Counted from the stretch's first letter, positions 25,235 to 34,967 are shown. The stretch: 64,000 bases of DNA from Gemmatimonadales bacterium (GCA_024278175.1 JAJRTS010000020.1:1-64000); one strand, 5' to 3'. Notes: generated by a model not told the origin, from the letters alone. A program made the numbers and translations.

Positions 25235-26602
25235 TTACATCTCCACCTTACGGGTCCGCGGGTTCCAGCGCACTATCTTGTTGTTGCGGAAACTGACATT
25301 GACCATGTGGCCCACGTTGACCGCGTTCACTCCGATCTCCATCGGTTCCACGGCCTTGTCTTCGCCGCGGATGGCGTCGTACCAGTTACGCATGTGCGCG
25401 GTGGTACTGCCCTCGGTACCGTCGCCGGGATTGAAAACCGTCGGCTCCTCCGTGGCCGGAGGAGGATTCTTTAGCGGCTGAAGGTCGTCGTTGAGGTCCA
25501 TGATCTTTTTGAACTTATCGACAGTGGCGGTTGGCCAGCTGTGGGTGGGATAGCGGAAGTCCTCGCGGCGAGGCTCGTAGTAGTAGGTCATCGAGCCGCC
25601 GTTGTACTCCAGGGTTCCCTCGGTGCCATAGAAGGTCAGCGCCGGGCCGGGATGGCCGTTGTTGGCCGTGCTGGTCAGCTTGAGCGTGAACCCTTCCGGG
25701 TACTTGGCCAGGGCGGTCATCTGGTCGGGCACGTCACGGTACTCTCTCCAGCGGTAAATATCGCCGAACGAGACCACCTGGTCCGGAGCGGTGACGCCCA
25801 TCAACTGATGGGTGGCGGTGACCAGGTGGACGAACAGGTCGGTGGGCAGGCCACCGGAATAGTCCCAGAACAGTCTCCACTGGAAGAAACGCCTGAGGTC
25901 GAAATCGTACCACTTGGAGTCGCCGATAAAACGCTTCCAGTTCACTGTCCGGGGGCTGGCATCGGGCGGGATCGGATAGTACCACGCGCCGGTGGAGCTG
26001 TTGCGATGAATCTTGCCCTCGACCATCGTGATCTGGCCCAGCTTGCCGCTTTTGATCATCTCCGTGGCTTTCCTGGCGCAGGGCATGCTCATGTACTGGC
26101 TGCCCACCTGGGTTACCAGGCCGCTGGCCTTTGACCACTTGATTAAGTCCTCGCCGTCCTCCCAGCGATGAGTCAACGGCTTTTCGCAGTAAACGTGTTT
26201 GCCGGCGTCCAGCGCGTCCTTGACCAATTGTTTGTGCCAGTGGTCGGGAGCGGCGATCACCACCGCATCGATATCCTTGCGGCTAAGCACCTGCTGGTAG
26301 TCTCCGGTAACTTCCAGCTTGCTGCCCGCGACTTCTTTGGCCCGGTCAAGATGGCCGGTATAGAGGTCGCAGGCCACCACCGGTTCCACGCCGGCCACTT
26401 TCATGCTGGCTTCCAGCAGAAGAGTTCCGCGGATACCGACTCCCAGGAAACCCACGCCCAGTCTCGATGGCGGCGGGACAGTACTGTCGTTGATCTGGCT
26501 GTTGCCTGCCTGGGTTGCTCCCGCGGCCAGCGAGGCGGCTGCTGCCCAGAACGTGGTCCTGCCGATAAAATCTCTGCGGTTGAGCCTGACTTCTTCTTTC
26601 AT
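25235..26602 (-). CDS. Tat-exported Gfo/Idh/MocA family oxidoreductase
   Basis: This 455-residue protein has a twin-arginine signal (LNRRDFIGRTTFWAAAASLAAG). The Rossmann domain follows with VGFLGVGIRG as the dinucleotide-binding loop. DAVVIAAPDHWHKQLVKDALDAGKHVYCEKPLTH contains the conserved EKP Lys near the nicotinamide. The C-terminal alpha/beta domain includes GGLPTDLFVHLVTATHQLMG. Family members oxidise or reduce sugars and polyols; Tat export implies the cofactor is bound before secretion. AGGAGA before the ATG at 26602 supports the start. The neighbouring GH94 gene is upstream on the same strand and may be co-transcribed. Confidence 0.92.
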   Translation of the reverse strand: MKEEVRLNRRDFIGRTTFWAAAASLAAGATQAGNSQINDSTVPPPSRLGVGFLGVGIRGTLLLEASMKVAGVEPVVACDLYTGHLDRAKEVAGSKLEVTGDYQQVLSRKDIDAVVIAAPDHWHKQLVKDALDAGKHVYCEKPLTHRWEDGEDLIKWSKASGLVTQVGSQYMSMPCARKATEMIKSGKLGQITMVEGKIHRNSSTGAWYYPIPPDASPRTVNWKRFIGDSKWYDFDLRRFFQWRLFWDYSGGLPTDLFVHLVTATHQLMGVTAPDQVVSFGDIYRWREYRDVPDQMTALAKYPEGFTLKLTSTANNGHPGPALTFYGTEGTLEYNGGSMTYYYEPRREDFRYPTHSWPTATVDKFKKIMDLNDDLQPLKNPPPATEEPTVFNPGDGTEGSTTAHMRNWYDAIRGEDKAVEPMEIGVNAVNVGHMVNVSFRNNKIVRWNPRTRKVEM

Positions 26603-26714
26603 CTTAAAATCTCCTGCTCAGGTTGAGGTGCCATCTGCAAGGTCGATTCAGGCTTACTGCGACTTACATCTGTGGCGGCGCTGGGCGTCGCCATCATTTA
26701 TGATATTCGTTGAT

Positions 26715-29021
26715 TCACATTATAACATTGACCATGTGCGTTTTCCCGTCGCCATGGACCGGCAGCACGTTGCCCTCTATCGGCTTGCCATCCAACTCTA
26801 TCGACTTCACGCCGGTCTGCCTGCCGTCCGGGTTCTCCACGGTCACATCGTAGGTGGCGCCGCGAAAATCGCGGACCAGCCCGGCTTTTTTCCAGTGGCT
26901 GGGCATGCAGGGATCTATCAGCAGCCCCTCGTAACCGGCCCGCACGCCGATCATGTTGCAGGTCAGGGATTTGAACAGCCACTCCGCCGTGCCGGTGATC
27001 CAGGAGTAGAGTATCCGTCCGGCTCTGGGGTGTTCCGGGCCGTAGTACATGTTGGTCACCATGTAGGGCGGGCAGCCGCTGACTGTACTGGGATGCCCGG
27101 GGTTGTCGGGCAGCACCTTCATCATCGAGCTGTAGGCCCGGTCGCCGCGGCCGGCGTAGGTGTCGGCCATGATCTTGAACGCGGTGCCGTGGCAGTATGG
27201 CGCGCCGTTTTCCCACATGCCCGGCACGAAATAAGTTATCCGTCCGATACCGGGGTTGGGCACGCTGTAAGCGGGCGAGAGCACCATCGAGCCGTAGGGG
27301 CACTCCAACTGCTCGTCGATTGCTTTCAGGATCTGTTCCCTGCGCCCACCGTCGGCGATGCCGGCCATCAGCGCCCACGTTTGCGGGTTGAGATACACCC
27401 GGCCCTGCTGCTCCGTGTGGCTGCCCACTGGCCGGCCCGCGTCGTTGATCGCCTCCAGGTACCACTGGCCGTCCCAACCGTGTTTTTTCACCGCTTCGCT
27501 CAAGCGCGCGGCGCGCTGACCGAGTTCCTGTTCCAGCGCATCATCTTTGAGCACGCTGCGCACTATCCCGATCGCCGTGTTGATCGAGAACACCATCGCG
27601 ATCGTGGTCCACACCGATTCACCCTTGCCGCCGGTACCGATCATGTTCAGCGAGTCGTTCCAGTCGCCGTAGTGCATGAGCACCAGGCCGTGCTCACCGG
27701 TGTCGTCGCTGCTGTGACGGATCGCCTGGAGCGTGTGGCCCCAGATCGTGTCCTCGTCCCTGTCGAAATAGGGTACCTTGACGTCCAGGAACGCGTAATC
27801 GCCCGTTTCCTTGAGATAACTGTCCACGGCCGGGGCGATCCAGACCGGGCCGTCGGAGTAATGGTGCGTATCGACAGGGTTCCAGCCGCGAAGAGTGTGG
27901 CCGGCGGCGTACTGGTGCCCAAGAGAGTCGATAATCTTCTGCCGCGCGCCTTGCGGATCATAGGAACTCACTCCCCAGGCGGCCTGCATCACGTCGCGGA
28001 ATCCCCGGCCGGTGTCCGTGCCGACCTCGGTGTGAAGGTGAATCGAGCGCTTGATCCAGCCGTTGAACAGATAATTGAGCCGCTGTTCGGGAGTGCTCAC
28101 TTTTACCGTGGAGTACTTGGCCGCCAGGTTGTCCCGCACCTGAACGAACATTTTTTCCACCGCTGCCGGCCCAAAAATCTTTCCGGCGATACGGGCGGTG
28201 GTCTCCGGCCCGTCGGTTGCGCCGATCGCCACGTTGAAACTCACTCCGGCCCCTGGAGCCAGCTCGAACTTGTGCTGAAGAGCGCCCACCAGCCGCTGGC
28301 AGACACCATCGCTGTCGCCCATCTTGCCCTCGACCACCGCCCGCGGCAGGGCCACCGTTCCCGGCGTGCCCAGGAACGAGTCGCGGGCCCCGTCGTAGCC
28401 GTCCGGGCAGCGGTCGCTGGCGATAAAAGCGCAGAACCAGGGGTGGGGCGTCTCCGGTGCGCGGTTGAGTGCTGTCAGCGCGTGGGCGGCTTTGTCGTAG
28501 CTGGTGAGCAGGTGCGAGTGGTAATCACAGTATTCGTCGTAACCGGTGAGCAGCAGATCGACAAAGCTGTAGAAGCTCACCCGGCGCTTTCTGTCCGAGC
28601 GGTTGGTAAGGGTGACAGTCCAGATTTCCGCCGGCTCATCCTCCGGGACAAACACGCGCATCACCGTTTCTATCCCCCGTGTCTCCGCCTCCAGAACCGA
28701 GTAGCCCAGCCCGTGGCGGCAGAGAAATTTGTCCGGCTCCACTCCCACCGGGTAGCAGCCCGGGCTCCAGAACTCACCGCTCTCGTCGTCGCGCACGTAA
28801 AAATGCCGGTTTTCCTCGCGCACTATCAGGCTGCGTGTCTCGGGGTGCATGTACTGCATCGGCCTGTCGGTAAAACAGCCGATTCCGGCCATCTGCTGGC
28901 TGACACCGCTGATGAACCGCTCGTTCCAGAAATAGTTAATCAACGGCAGGGGCGTTTTGTAATCGGTCACCGCGAACTCGGCGCCGTCTTTGTCGAAATA
29001 GCCGAAACTTGCCTTGAGCAT
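26715..29021 (-). CDS. GH94 family glycoside phosphorylase (cellobiose/chitobiose phosphorylase-like)
   Basis: This 768-residue cytoplasmic enzyme (no signal peptide) begins with the GH94 N-terminal beta-sandwich: FGYFDKDGAEFAVTDYKTPLPLINYFWN. The catalytic (alpha/alpha)6 barrel has WNPVDTHHYSDGPVWI and HYGDWNDSLN, where Asp456 fits the general acid. GSHTEQQGRVYLNPQTWALM and VSGCPPYMVTNMYYGP are C-terminal signatures. GH94 enzymes split beta-linked disaccharides with phosphate to a sugar-1-phosphate. Cellobiose, laminaribiose, chitobiose and cellobionate branches cannot be told apart here. It lies upstream of the exported Gfo/Idh gene, separated by 112 bases. Confidence 0.9.
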   Translation of the reverse strand: MLKASFGYFDKDGAEFAVTDYKTPLPLINYFWNERFISGVSQQMAGIGCFTDRPMQYMHPETRSLIVREENRHFYVRDDESGEFWSPGCYPVGVEPDKFLCRHGLGYSVLEAETRGIETVMRVFVPEDEPAEIWTVTLTNRSDRKRRVSFYSFVDLLLTGYDEYCDYHSHLLTSYDKAAHALTALNRAPETPHPWFCAFIASDRCPDGYDGARDSFLGTPGTVALPRAVVEGKMGDSDGVCQRLVGALQHKFELAPGAGVSFNVAIGATDGPETTARIAGKIFGPAAVEKMFVQVRDNLAAKYSTVKVSTPEQRLNYLFNGWIKRSIHLHTEVGTDTGRGFRDVMQAAWGVSSYDPQGARQKIIDSLGHQYAAGHTLRGWNPVDTHHYSDGPVWIAPAVDSYLKETGDYAFLDVKVPYFDRDEDTIWGHTLQAIRHSSDDTGEHGLVLMHYGDWNDSLNMIGTGGKGESVWTTIAMVFSINTAIGIVRSVLKDDALEQELGQRAARLSEAVKKHGWDGQWYLEAINDAGRPVGSHTEQQGRVYLNPQTWALMAGIADGGRREQILKAIDEQLECPYGSMVLSPAYSVPNPGIGRITYFVPGMWENGAPYCHGTAFKIMADTYAGRGDRAYSSMMKVLPDNPGHPSTVSGCPPYMVTNMYYGPEHPRAGRILYSWITGTAEWLFKSLTCNMIGVRAGYEGLLIDPCMPSHWKKAGLVRDFRGATYDVTVENPDGRQTGVKSIELDGKPIEGNVLPVHGDGKTHMVNVIM

Positions 29022-29275
29022 GATTTGTCTGACTCCGTAAAAACTTATTCGTCTTAGCTGACTTTAATCGAAAAGAATTCCTCGCGGCTTGCCGCGGGGT
29101 TACCGAACTAGCTTTTCTGTATTTTGAAATTCCGGTGGCACGAAGTGCCAGGAAATTGGCTTAATACCTCGTGGCTTGCCGCGAGGATAGTCAATTTCCT
29201 GGAATTTCTTTATTAAATATAAAAAGCGTTGGAATGCCGGGCGGGCGCAGCAGGGGAAACATACTCCCCCCGCAC
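29022..29275. repeat. Intergenic cluster of short hairpins
   Basis: The gap holds two near-identical hairpins, cctcgcggcttgccgcgggg near 29081 and cctcgtggcttgccgcgagg near 29166. Between them is ttccggtggcacgaagtgccaggaa near 29130. No gene is supported. They may act as terminators of the M24 peptidase gene's upstream neighbour or be small dispersed repeats. Confidence 0.45.
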
Positions 29276-30508
29276 CTACCCTTCGAGTTCCAGTACGCTG
29301 AACTTTGCAAACGGCGCAAGCACTTCCGCCGAGCCGCTCTCGGTAATGTACACCACATCCTCGATCCGCACTCCCTGGCCGCGTTCTGGATAGTACAGCC
29401 CAGGCTCGACAGTGAACACGGAGCCGGGGTTGAGGCGGTTGCGCTCATCGGGGGTGTCCTGGAGGCGGAGGAACGGGGCCTCGTGCACTTCCAGCCCAAT
29501 CCCGTGGCCCAGCGAGTGGACGTAGCCCGACGTCGTTCCGGGGTTGCCGAGCACGGTGGGGTGCCCGCTGCTTTCGAACGTTTCGCAGGCAAGCCTCTGC
29601 AACTCGCTTGCGTGCACTCCGGCGGCGGCGCGCTCGATAGCCCGCTGCTGAACGTCGTAAACCTGACTGTATAATTTTTCGAACCCGGGGTCGGTGCGTC
29701 CGATAGTAAAGCTGCGGGTGATGTCGAAAAAATAGCCTCCGCCACTCCGGCAGGGGAACACGTCGAACACGGTGGCCACGCCGGTTCTCAGCGGCTCGCC
29801 GTCGGCGCCGGAGGCGTGCGGGATTCCGGCCTCACGGCCCTGTCCCAGGATTGTCTCGTGGGTTTCCAGCAGGTTGCGCTCTGCCATCGACGAGCGCAGC
29901 AGGGCTTTGACTCGGCCGACAGTGAGCGGTTCGCCGCCGGAGTTTACAACCACCCCGGCACTGTCATGGCAGGCGCGAATCGTGTCGAATACGCGCTGAA
30001 TACACGCCTGGGAGTCGGACGCCACCGAGCGCATGGCCTTGAGCTCCGCGCTGTCCTTGGTAGCGCGCGAGGTTTCCATCACCGGGGGCATGTCGCGCAC
30101 CACCCGGAGCTGCGGCAGGCGTTGCTTGATTGCCTTGAGCAGATGGTAGGCTTCGCCGGGGTCGGCCAGCCCGTGCATCGCCATCCGTCCGCTGAATCCC
30201 TCGCGCTCGGCCAGGCGGACGAACATTGCCAGACTCACCGCCAGCGGGTCGTTCTCACCGCGGGCGATCTGCTCACGGCCCAGGGCGCTGAAATCGATTG
30301 TGGTGCAGCCGCTGGCCGCGGCCGCCTCGCGCTCCATCTGCCCGTGGACCAGCAGCGGACGTTTGCCGGGGCGAACCAGCAGCCAGGCCGCCGTGAGCGG
30401 GACGCCGCCGGTAAGGTAATAGACCTCCGGGCATTCGTGGCTCGCGCCGGAAATCCACAGCAGGTCCAGTTCCTGCTCTGCCATCAACTTGCTGATCGCC
30501 GCTATCAT
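29276..30508 (-). CDS. M24 family metallopeptidase (Xaa-Pro aminopeptidase-like)
   Basis: This 410-residue pita-bread-fold peptidase has a creatinase-like N-domain (residues 1-165). The catalytic domain has the five metal ligands: Asp in TVFDVFP, Asp in YFFDITRSF, His in SLGHGIGLEVHE, Glu in FTVEPGLYYP and Glu in VRIEDVVYI. It removes N-terminal residues, probably ahead of proline, in the cytoplasm. The ATG at 30508 overlaps the panB stop by four bases (ATGA), so the two are translationally coupled. The pairing with panB has no obvious metabolic meaning. Confidence 0.93.
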   Translation of the reverse strand: MIAAISKLMAEQELDLLWISGASHECPEVYYLTGGVPLTAAWLLVRPGKRPLLVHGQMEREAAAASGCTTIDFSALGREQIARGENDPLAVSLAMFVRLAEREGFSGRMAMHGLADPGEAYHLLKAIKQRLPQLRVVRDMPPVMETSRATKDSAELKAMRSVASDSQACIQRVFDTIRACHDSAGVVVNSGGEPLTVGRVKALLRSSMAERNLLETHETILGQGREAGIPHASGADGEPLRTGVATVFDVFPCRSGGGYFFDITRSFTIGRTDPGFEKLYSQVYDVQQRAIERAAAGVHASELQRLACETFESSGHPTVLGNPGTTSGYVHSLGHGIGLEVHEAPFLRLQDTPDERNRLNPGSVFTVEPGLYYPERGQGVRIEDVVYITESGSAEVLAPFAKFSVLELEG

Positions 30509-31335
30509 AACTTTGCCAGAATGGTTTTATCCATCTTAAAACTGTGCTCGGCGGTGGGAAAAGAGCCACTGCGGACCGCCTCGCGATAGGCGCTCACCGC
30601 CCGTACCATTTCGTCTCCCAGGTCGGCCCAGCGCCCGGCGAACTTTGGCGGGCGGACTGAAAGACCCAGGATGTCGTGCAGCACCAGGATCTGGCCGTCG
30701 CAGCCCGCACCCGCGCCGATCCCGATCGTGGGCACGTCGATCCGGCTCGTTATCAGCTCGGCCAGCGGGGCCGGCACGGCCTCCAGCACGATAGCGAACA
30801 CACCGGCAGCGGCAATCGCCTGGGCGTCCTCGATAATCCGGCGGGCGGCTTCGAGCTCCTTGCCCTGCACTTTCAGCCCGCCCAGCATGGCGCGGTACTG
30901 GGGCATCAGGCCCACGTGCCCCACCACCGGGATGCATGAGCCAACCACCGCTTCCACCACCGGGGCCAGTCCTTTGCCGCCCTCGATCTTCACCGCGTCG
31001 GCGCCCGTGCGCTTGAACACTTTTACCGCGCGGTTCACCGCCCGCCCGGCCCCGTCGTTAACGCTGCCGAACGGCATGTCCACCGCCACCAGCGCCCTGG
31101 GTTTGGCGCGCATCACGGTTTCGCCGTGGTAGATCATCTGGCCCAGGGTCACCGGCACCGTGCTCTCGAGCCCCATCACCGTGTTGGCCACCGAGTCGCC
31201 CACCAGGATCAGGTCCACCCCGGCCTCGTCCACCAACCGCGCCGAGGTGTAGTCGTAGGCGGTGACGGCGCAGATTTTTTTTCCGTCCTGTTTGCGCGCC
31301 TTGAGCTGGTGAATCGTAACCTTGTCTTTTGGCAT
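30505..31335 (-). CDS. panB: 3-methyl-2-oxobutanoate hydroxymethyltransferase PanB
   Basis: This 276-residue enzyme makes ketopantoate from alpha-ketoisovalerate and 5,10-methylene-THF, the first committed step to pantothenate and CoA. Signatures are TAYDYTSARLVDEAGVDLILVGDSVANTVMG with the metal-binding Asp, VAVDMPFGS, KIEGG, and GHVGLMPQ. GIGAGAGCDGQILVLHDILGL is near the end. The ATG at 31335 (MPKDKVTIHQLK) is chosen because conserved sequence starts there; an in-frame GTG at 31374 would add 13 unusual residues. It is followed with overlap by the M24 peptidase gene. Confidence 0.95.
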   Translation of the reverse strand: MPKDKVTIHQLKARKQDGKKICAVTAYDYTSARLVDEAGVDLILVGDSVANTVMGLESTVPVTLGQMIYHGETVMRAKPRALVAVDMPFGSVNDGAGRAVNRAVKVFKRTGADAVKIEGGKGLAPVVEAVVGSCIPVVGHVGLMPQYRAMLGGLKVQGKELEAARRIIEDAQAIAAAGVFAIVLEAVPAPLAELITSRIDVPTIGIGAGAGCDGQILVLHDILGLSVRPPKFAGRWADLGDEMVRAVSAYREAVRSGSFPTAEHSFKMDKTILAKL

Positions 31336-31532
31336 GGCGGGCCGCCGGCTGAAAAAATAAAAAGCAAACTTCACGAAAAATAAATATACGGGAAAACGCT
31401 CCGGCTAACAAGTTATTAAGCCCACGGCAAGTGGCTGGAAGCCTGTTGACAGCCGCGCGATGAGCGGGCTAACTTGGAAGGAGCAACAAGCTTGTCAAAT
31501 GCGATCAACTACAGCCTGAGGATATCCCTGCT

Positions 31533-32339
31533 TTGGACTGGAACGCACTGCCGGATTTATCCACGGCCAAAGGTAAGCTGCTGCGCAAACTCCAGGCGCG
31601 TAAGCACAGGCGGCGCGAGGGCCTGTTCGTGGCCGAGGGCGTCCGGCTGGTGGAGGAGGCGGCAGGTTGCGATGCCGGGATCGAATGGGCCGTGGCGGCG
31701 GAGACCGATGAGCCGCGCTGCACGGCCCTGGTCGAGCGGCTGACCCGGCAAACCGAGGTCTGCCGGGCCGGGGACAGGGAGCTCTCCCGTCTGCTGGACA
31801 CCGCCAGCCCGCAAGGCGTGGCGGCCCTCTGCCGGATTCCCGACCACAAGCTGGAGACTCTCGCCCTGCCCGGCAAGGCGCTGATCGTTATCTGCGACAC
31901 GATCCGCGATCCCGGCAACCTGGGCGCGATTGTACGCACGGCCGCCGCCGCCGGTTGCACGGCGGTTGTGGTGGCCGGGCAAAGCGTGGACCCCTGGAAC
32001 CCGAAAGCCGTGCGGGGCAGCATGGGGGCGGTGTTCCGTCTGCCCGTGATCGTCAGCGACAGCCCGGACCAGTGCGCCGAATATCTGGGGGATAATCATT
32101 TTACTACTTATCTGGCCAATATGAGCGGAACCGATCTGTTTACCCTGCAAGATATCCCGGACAGGTGCGCGCTGATAATCGGTGGAGAGGCCGGGGGGGC
32201 GGGAGCTTTCAGCGCCCGGCTGCACTCCGCCGCCGTTTCGATTCCGATGGCCCGGGGGGCCGAGAGCCTCAACGCGGCGGTGGCCGCAGGGATAATAATC
32301 TACCAGCTTTCCCACGCCCGGCGCGGAGCGGACCGATGA
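31533..32339 (+). CDS. TrmH/SpoU family RNA 2'-O-methyltransferase
   Basis: This 268-residue SPOUT enzyme methylates ribose in rRNA or tRNA using SAM. Its N-terminal substrate-binding domain (RREGLFVAEGVRLVEEA) is as in RlmB/TrmH-like proteins. The catalytic domain has motif 1 DTIRDPGNLGAIVRTA with the active Arg, motif 2 IIGGEAGG, and motif 3 SIPMARGAESLNAAVAAGIIIYQL, which forms the trefoil knot. The start is a TTG at 31533 with GAGG about 12 bases upstream. The stop overlaps the next gene (ATGA). The exact target nucleotide is unknown. Confidence 0.92.
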   Translation: MDWNALPDLSTAKGKLLRKLQARKHRRREGLFVAEGVRLVEEAAGCDAGIEWAVAAETDEPRCTALVERLTRQTEVCRAGDRELSRLLDTASPQGVAALCRIPDHKLETLALPGKALIVICDTIRDPGNLGAIVRTAAAAGCTAVVVAGQSVDPWNPKAVRGSMGAVFRLPVIVSDSPDQCAEYLGDNHFTTYLANMSGTDLFTLQDIPDRCALIIGGEAGGAGAFSARLHSAAVSIPMARGAESLNAAVAAGIIIYQLSHARRGADR

Positions 32340-33109
32340 CTCCTGAACCAATCCTGATAGCGCTCACGGCGTTGCTGGGCGCGATGTTAGGCAGTTTTCT
32401 CAATGTCTGCATAATCCGCCTTCCCGGCGGAAAAAGCATCGTCAGCCCGCGCTCATCGTGCCCGCACTGCGGCCACGTGGTGCGCCCCTGGGATAATATC
32501 CCCGTGCTCTCCTGGCTGATCCTTCGCGGCAGGTGCCGGGACTGCGGCTCAAGAATCTCAGCGCAGTATCCGCTGGTGGAGCTGGCCTCGGCAGGGTTGG
32601 CGGTGGCATCCCTGCTGCACGCCGGAATCGGCTGGCAATGGCCGGTCCAGTTTCTGCTGCTCTACCTTCTGCTGGGTATCCTGGCCACGGACGTGCGCGA
32701 GTATATCATCCCGGACGCTTTCTCGCTGGGCGGGCTGCTGGCCGGACTGGCCGCCGGTTTTCTGCCCGGGGGCCTGGAGCCGTCCGAAGCGCTGATTGGA
32801 GCGCTGGTGGGCGGCGGGACGCTTTACGGCGTGGCGCTGGCCGGACGGTTTGTGCTCAGGAAAGAAGCGATGGGCGGCGGGGACGTGAAGCTGCTGGCGA
32901 TGATCGGGGCGTTCTGCGGCTGGCAGGGGGTATTGTTTACCGTGTTCGCCGGTTCGCTGGCCGGCAGTGTTATCTTCGGGTTTGTCAACTTCGTGCTGAA
33001 GAAAGACAGACTGGTCCCGTTCGGGCTGTTCCTGGCCCTGGGCGCGGCGCTCTACGTGTTCGCCGGCAAGCCGCTGATAGGCTGGTATCTTTCACTGTTC
33101 ACTATCTGA
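32336..33109 (+). CDS. Prepilin peptidase / leader peptidase (A24)
   Basis: This 257-residue polytopic membrane protein cleaves and N-methylates type IV prepilin-like signal peptides. It starts with a hydrophobic helix and GSFLNVCIIRLPGG. The cytoplasmic loop carries the CPHC...CRDC zinc pairs. The catalytic aspartates lie in LATDVREYIIPD and MGGGDVKLLAMIG. The ATG at 32336 overlaps the methyltransferase stop. Open sequence in the same frame upstream is antisense-like and not coding. No pilin genes are in the window, so its substrates lie elsewhere. Confidence 0.93.
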   Translation: MTPEPILIALTALLGAMLGSFLNVCIIRLPGGKSIVSPRSSCPHCGHVVRPWDNIPVLSWLILRGRCRDCGSRISAQYPLVELASAGLAVASLLHAGIGWQWPVQFLLLYLLLGILATDVREYIIPDAFSLGGLLAGLAAGFLPGGLEPSEALIGALVGGGTLYGVALAGRFVLRKEAMGGGDVKLLAMIGAFCGWQGVLFTVFAGSLAGSVIFGFVNFVLKKDRLVPFGLFLALGAALYVFAGKPLIGWYLSLFTI

Positions 33110-33221
33110 GTGTGGAACAATCGCTTGCATCAGAGATGGGACCTGGTTAGTATTTCCGAAAGATTTGACCTGCAATTTCTGGCGATAATACAATCATCAA
33201 TGACCTGGACGAAGACAGCCG

Positions 33222-34937
33222 ATGCCCCCTGTTGAGATCAAAACCGGACCCTACCGCGAGATTACCTGGGAGGCGATCACCCTGGGGCTGATCGTGGGCG
33301 TGATCCTCAACATGGCGATCACTTACGCGGGTTTGCTGATCGGTTTTACGATTGTCGGCAGCGAGATCGCCGCCATTGTCGGGTGGGGTGTGTTGCGCGG
33401 CATCATGCGGCGCAGCACCATCGTAGAGAACAACATCAACCAGACAATCGCCAGCGCGGTCAACAGCACCGGGGCCGGGATCATCTTAACCATTCCAGTG
33501 CTCTACCTTCGCGGGGCCGAGTTCGAATTTCTCCACGTAATCCTGGCCACCATGTGCGGGGCCACGCTGGGAGTGGCGTTCATCATCCCGCTGCGCAAAC
33601 AGATGATCGATATCGATCGCCTTCGTTTCCCCAGCGGCACGGCGGTAGCCGCGATCCTGCGCAGCCCCGGAGCCGGGATAAAAAAAGCCGTGCTGCTTAC
33701 GGTCGGTATCGCGTTCAGCGCGCTGGTGAGCGTGATGGTGCATCTGGGCTGGATAGCCGAATATGTTGATCTCGGCGCCATGCTGGGTATGCCGGCCCAC
33801 GTGGAAAATGTCTGGGCAGTGAGCCTGCTCAGTTTCGGCGCGGGGTTTATCAGCGGCTGGGCCGGCCTGGCAGTGCTGCTGGGCGGAATTCTGGCCTACT
33901 GGATAATCACGCCGGTCGCTTTTGGCCTGGGATGGATTCCACAGGGAATCGTGGGGGTGGACGCCTCCGCCTGGGCCCACGCCGAGATGAACCGTCCGCT
34001 GGGGATCGGGATGCTGATCGGCGGCGCGTTGATGGGGATCGCGCTGGCGCTGCCCTCGATCCGGGAGGCGTTCAGCAGCCTGCGAAGAATCGGTGGAGCG
34101 AACAAGTCCGGCCCCAGCGAGGAACTCCCGCTGAAGCTGCTCTATATCGCCGCTATCGCCAGCGTGGTCCTGCTGGTTGTGACAGGTTTCATCGCGGCAA
34201 GTCCCGTGGGGCTGCCGCGGATAATCGTAATCGCCCTGGCCGGTACGCTCTGGATCTGGCTGGCCGGGATTATCGTGGCCCAGTGCACCGGCATGACCGA
34301 CTGGTCGCCGGTGAGCGGGATGGCGCTGATCGCCGTGACTATTATCCTTTTTTTTTCCTACAGCACAAATCACGAGAGCGGCGTGCTGCTGGCCGTGCTG
34401 ATCGGGGCCACTGTCTGCGTGGCGGTCACCGAGGGCGCGGACATGATGCAGGACCTCAAAACAGGCACTCTGGTGGGCGCGTTGCCCGCGCGTCAGCAGG
34501 CGGTTCAGTTGATGTTCAGTTGGATGGGGCCGATTATCACGGTGCTGGTGATCCACGTGATCTGGAACGCCTACGGGTTCGGCGCGGGTACGAAGATTCC
34601 CGCGCCCCAGGCCCAGGCCCTGGATGCCGCGATCAGCGGCGTGGTGGGCGGTGATGTGCCGCTGGGCAAGTATGCCGCCGGGGCGTTGATCGGCGGTGTG
34701 CTGAGCGCCAGCACGTTCACCGGCCTGGGTGTGATGGTGGGTCTGTCGATGTACCTTCCGCTGGTCTATCTGCTGCCGTTCGGACTGGGCAGCGTGATGA
34801 ACGTTGTCAGCGGCAAGCTCAGGGGCAGGCGCTGGGTTGAGAACACCGGCGTGCCGCTGGCGGCGGGATTGATTGTGGGTGACGCGGTTGTCGGCGTGGT
34901 TTTCGCGATGATCAGCGTACTTGGTGGAATTGGCTGA
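33222..34937 (+). CDS. OPT family oligopeptide (or metal-chelate) transporter
   Basis: This 571-residue polytopic membrane protein with about 13-14 hydrophobic helices begins YREITWEAITLGLIVGVILNMAITYAGL, typical of bacterial OPT proteins. ENNINQTIASAVNSTGAGIILTIP is the conserved N-terminal block, and RFPSGTAVAAILRSPG and TGMTDWSPVSGMALIAV follow. Bacterial OPT members import peptides or siderophore-like iron chelates by proton coupling; the substrate here is unknown. It stands alone, with a weak GAAG upstream of the ATG, and is followed by a large double-hairpin repeat. Confidence 0.9.
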   Translation: MPPVEIKTGPYREITWEAITLGLIVGVILNMAITYAGLLIGFTIVGSEIAAIVGWGVLRGIMRRSTIVENNINQTIASAVNSTGAGIILTIPVLYLRGAEFEFLHVILATMCGATLGVAFIIPLRKQMIDIDRLRFPSGTAVAAILRSPGAGIKKAVLLTVGIAFSALVSVMVHLGWIAEYVDLGAMLGMPAHVENVWAVSLLSFGAGFISGWAGLAVLLGGILAYWIITPVAFGLGWIPQGIVGVDASAWAHAEMNRPLGIGMLIGGALMGIALALPSIREAFSSLRRIGGANKSGPSEELPLKLLYIAAIASVVLLVVTGFIAASPVGLPRIIVIALAGTLWIWLAGIIVAQCTGMTDWSPVSGMALIAVTIILFFSYSTNHESGVLLAVLIGATVCVAVTEGADMMQDLKTGTLVGALPARQQAVQLMFSWMGPIITVLVIHVIWNAYGFGAGTKIPAPQAQALDAAISGVVGGDVPLGKYAAGALIGGVLSASTFTGLGVMVGLSMYLPLVYLLPFGLGSVMNVVSGKLRGRRWVENTGVPLAAGLIVGDAVVGVVFAMISVLGGIG

Positions 34938-34967
34938 ACTTGAATAGATATCGCTGTGATTTATGAA

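Noticed and set aside
26403-29057. 884-codon + strand frame opposite the GH94 and Gfo/Idh genes
   Set aside because: It spans two real genes and their gap on the other strand. Low-complexity His/Val/Arg-rich translation is typical of antisense frames in GC-rich DNA.
32165-32335. N-terminal extension of the prepilin peptidase
   Set aside because: It overlaps the end of the methyltransferase gene in another frame; the membrane protein begins naturally at the overlapping ATG 32336.
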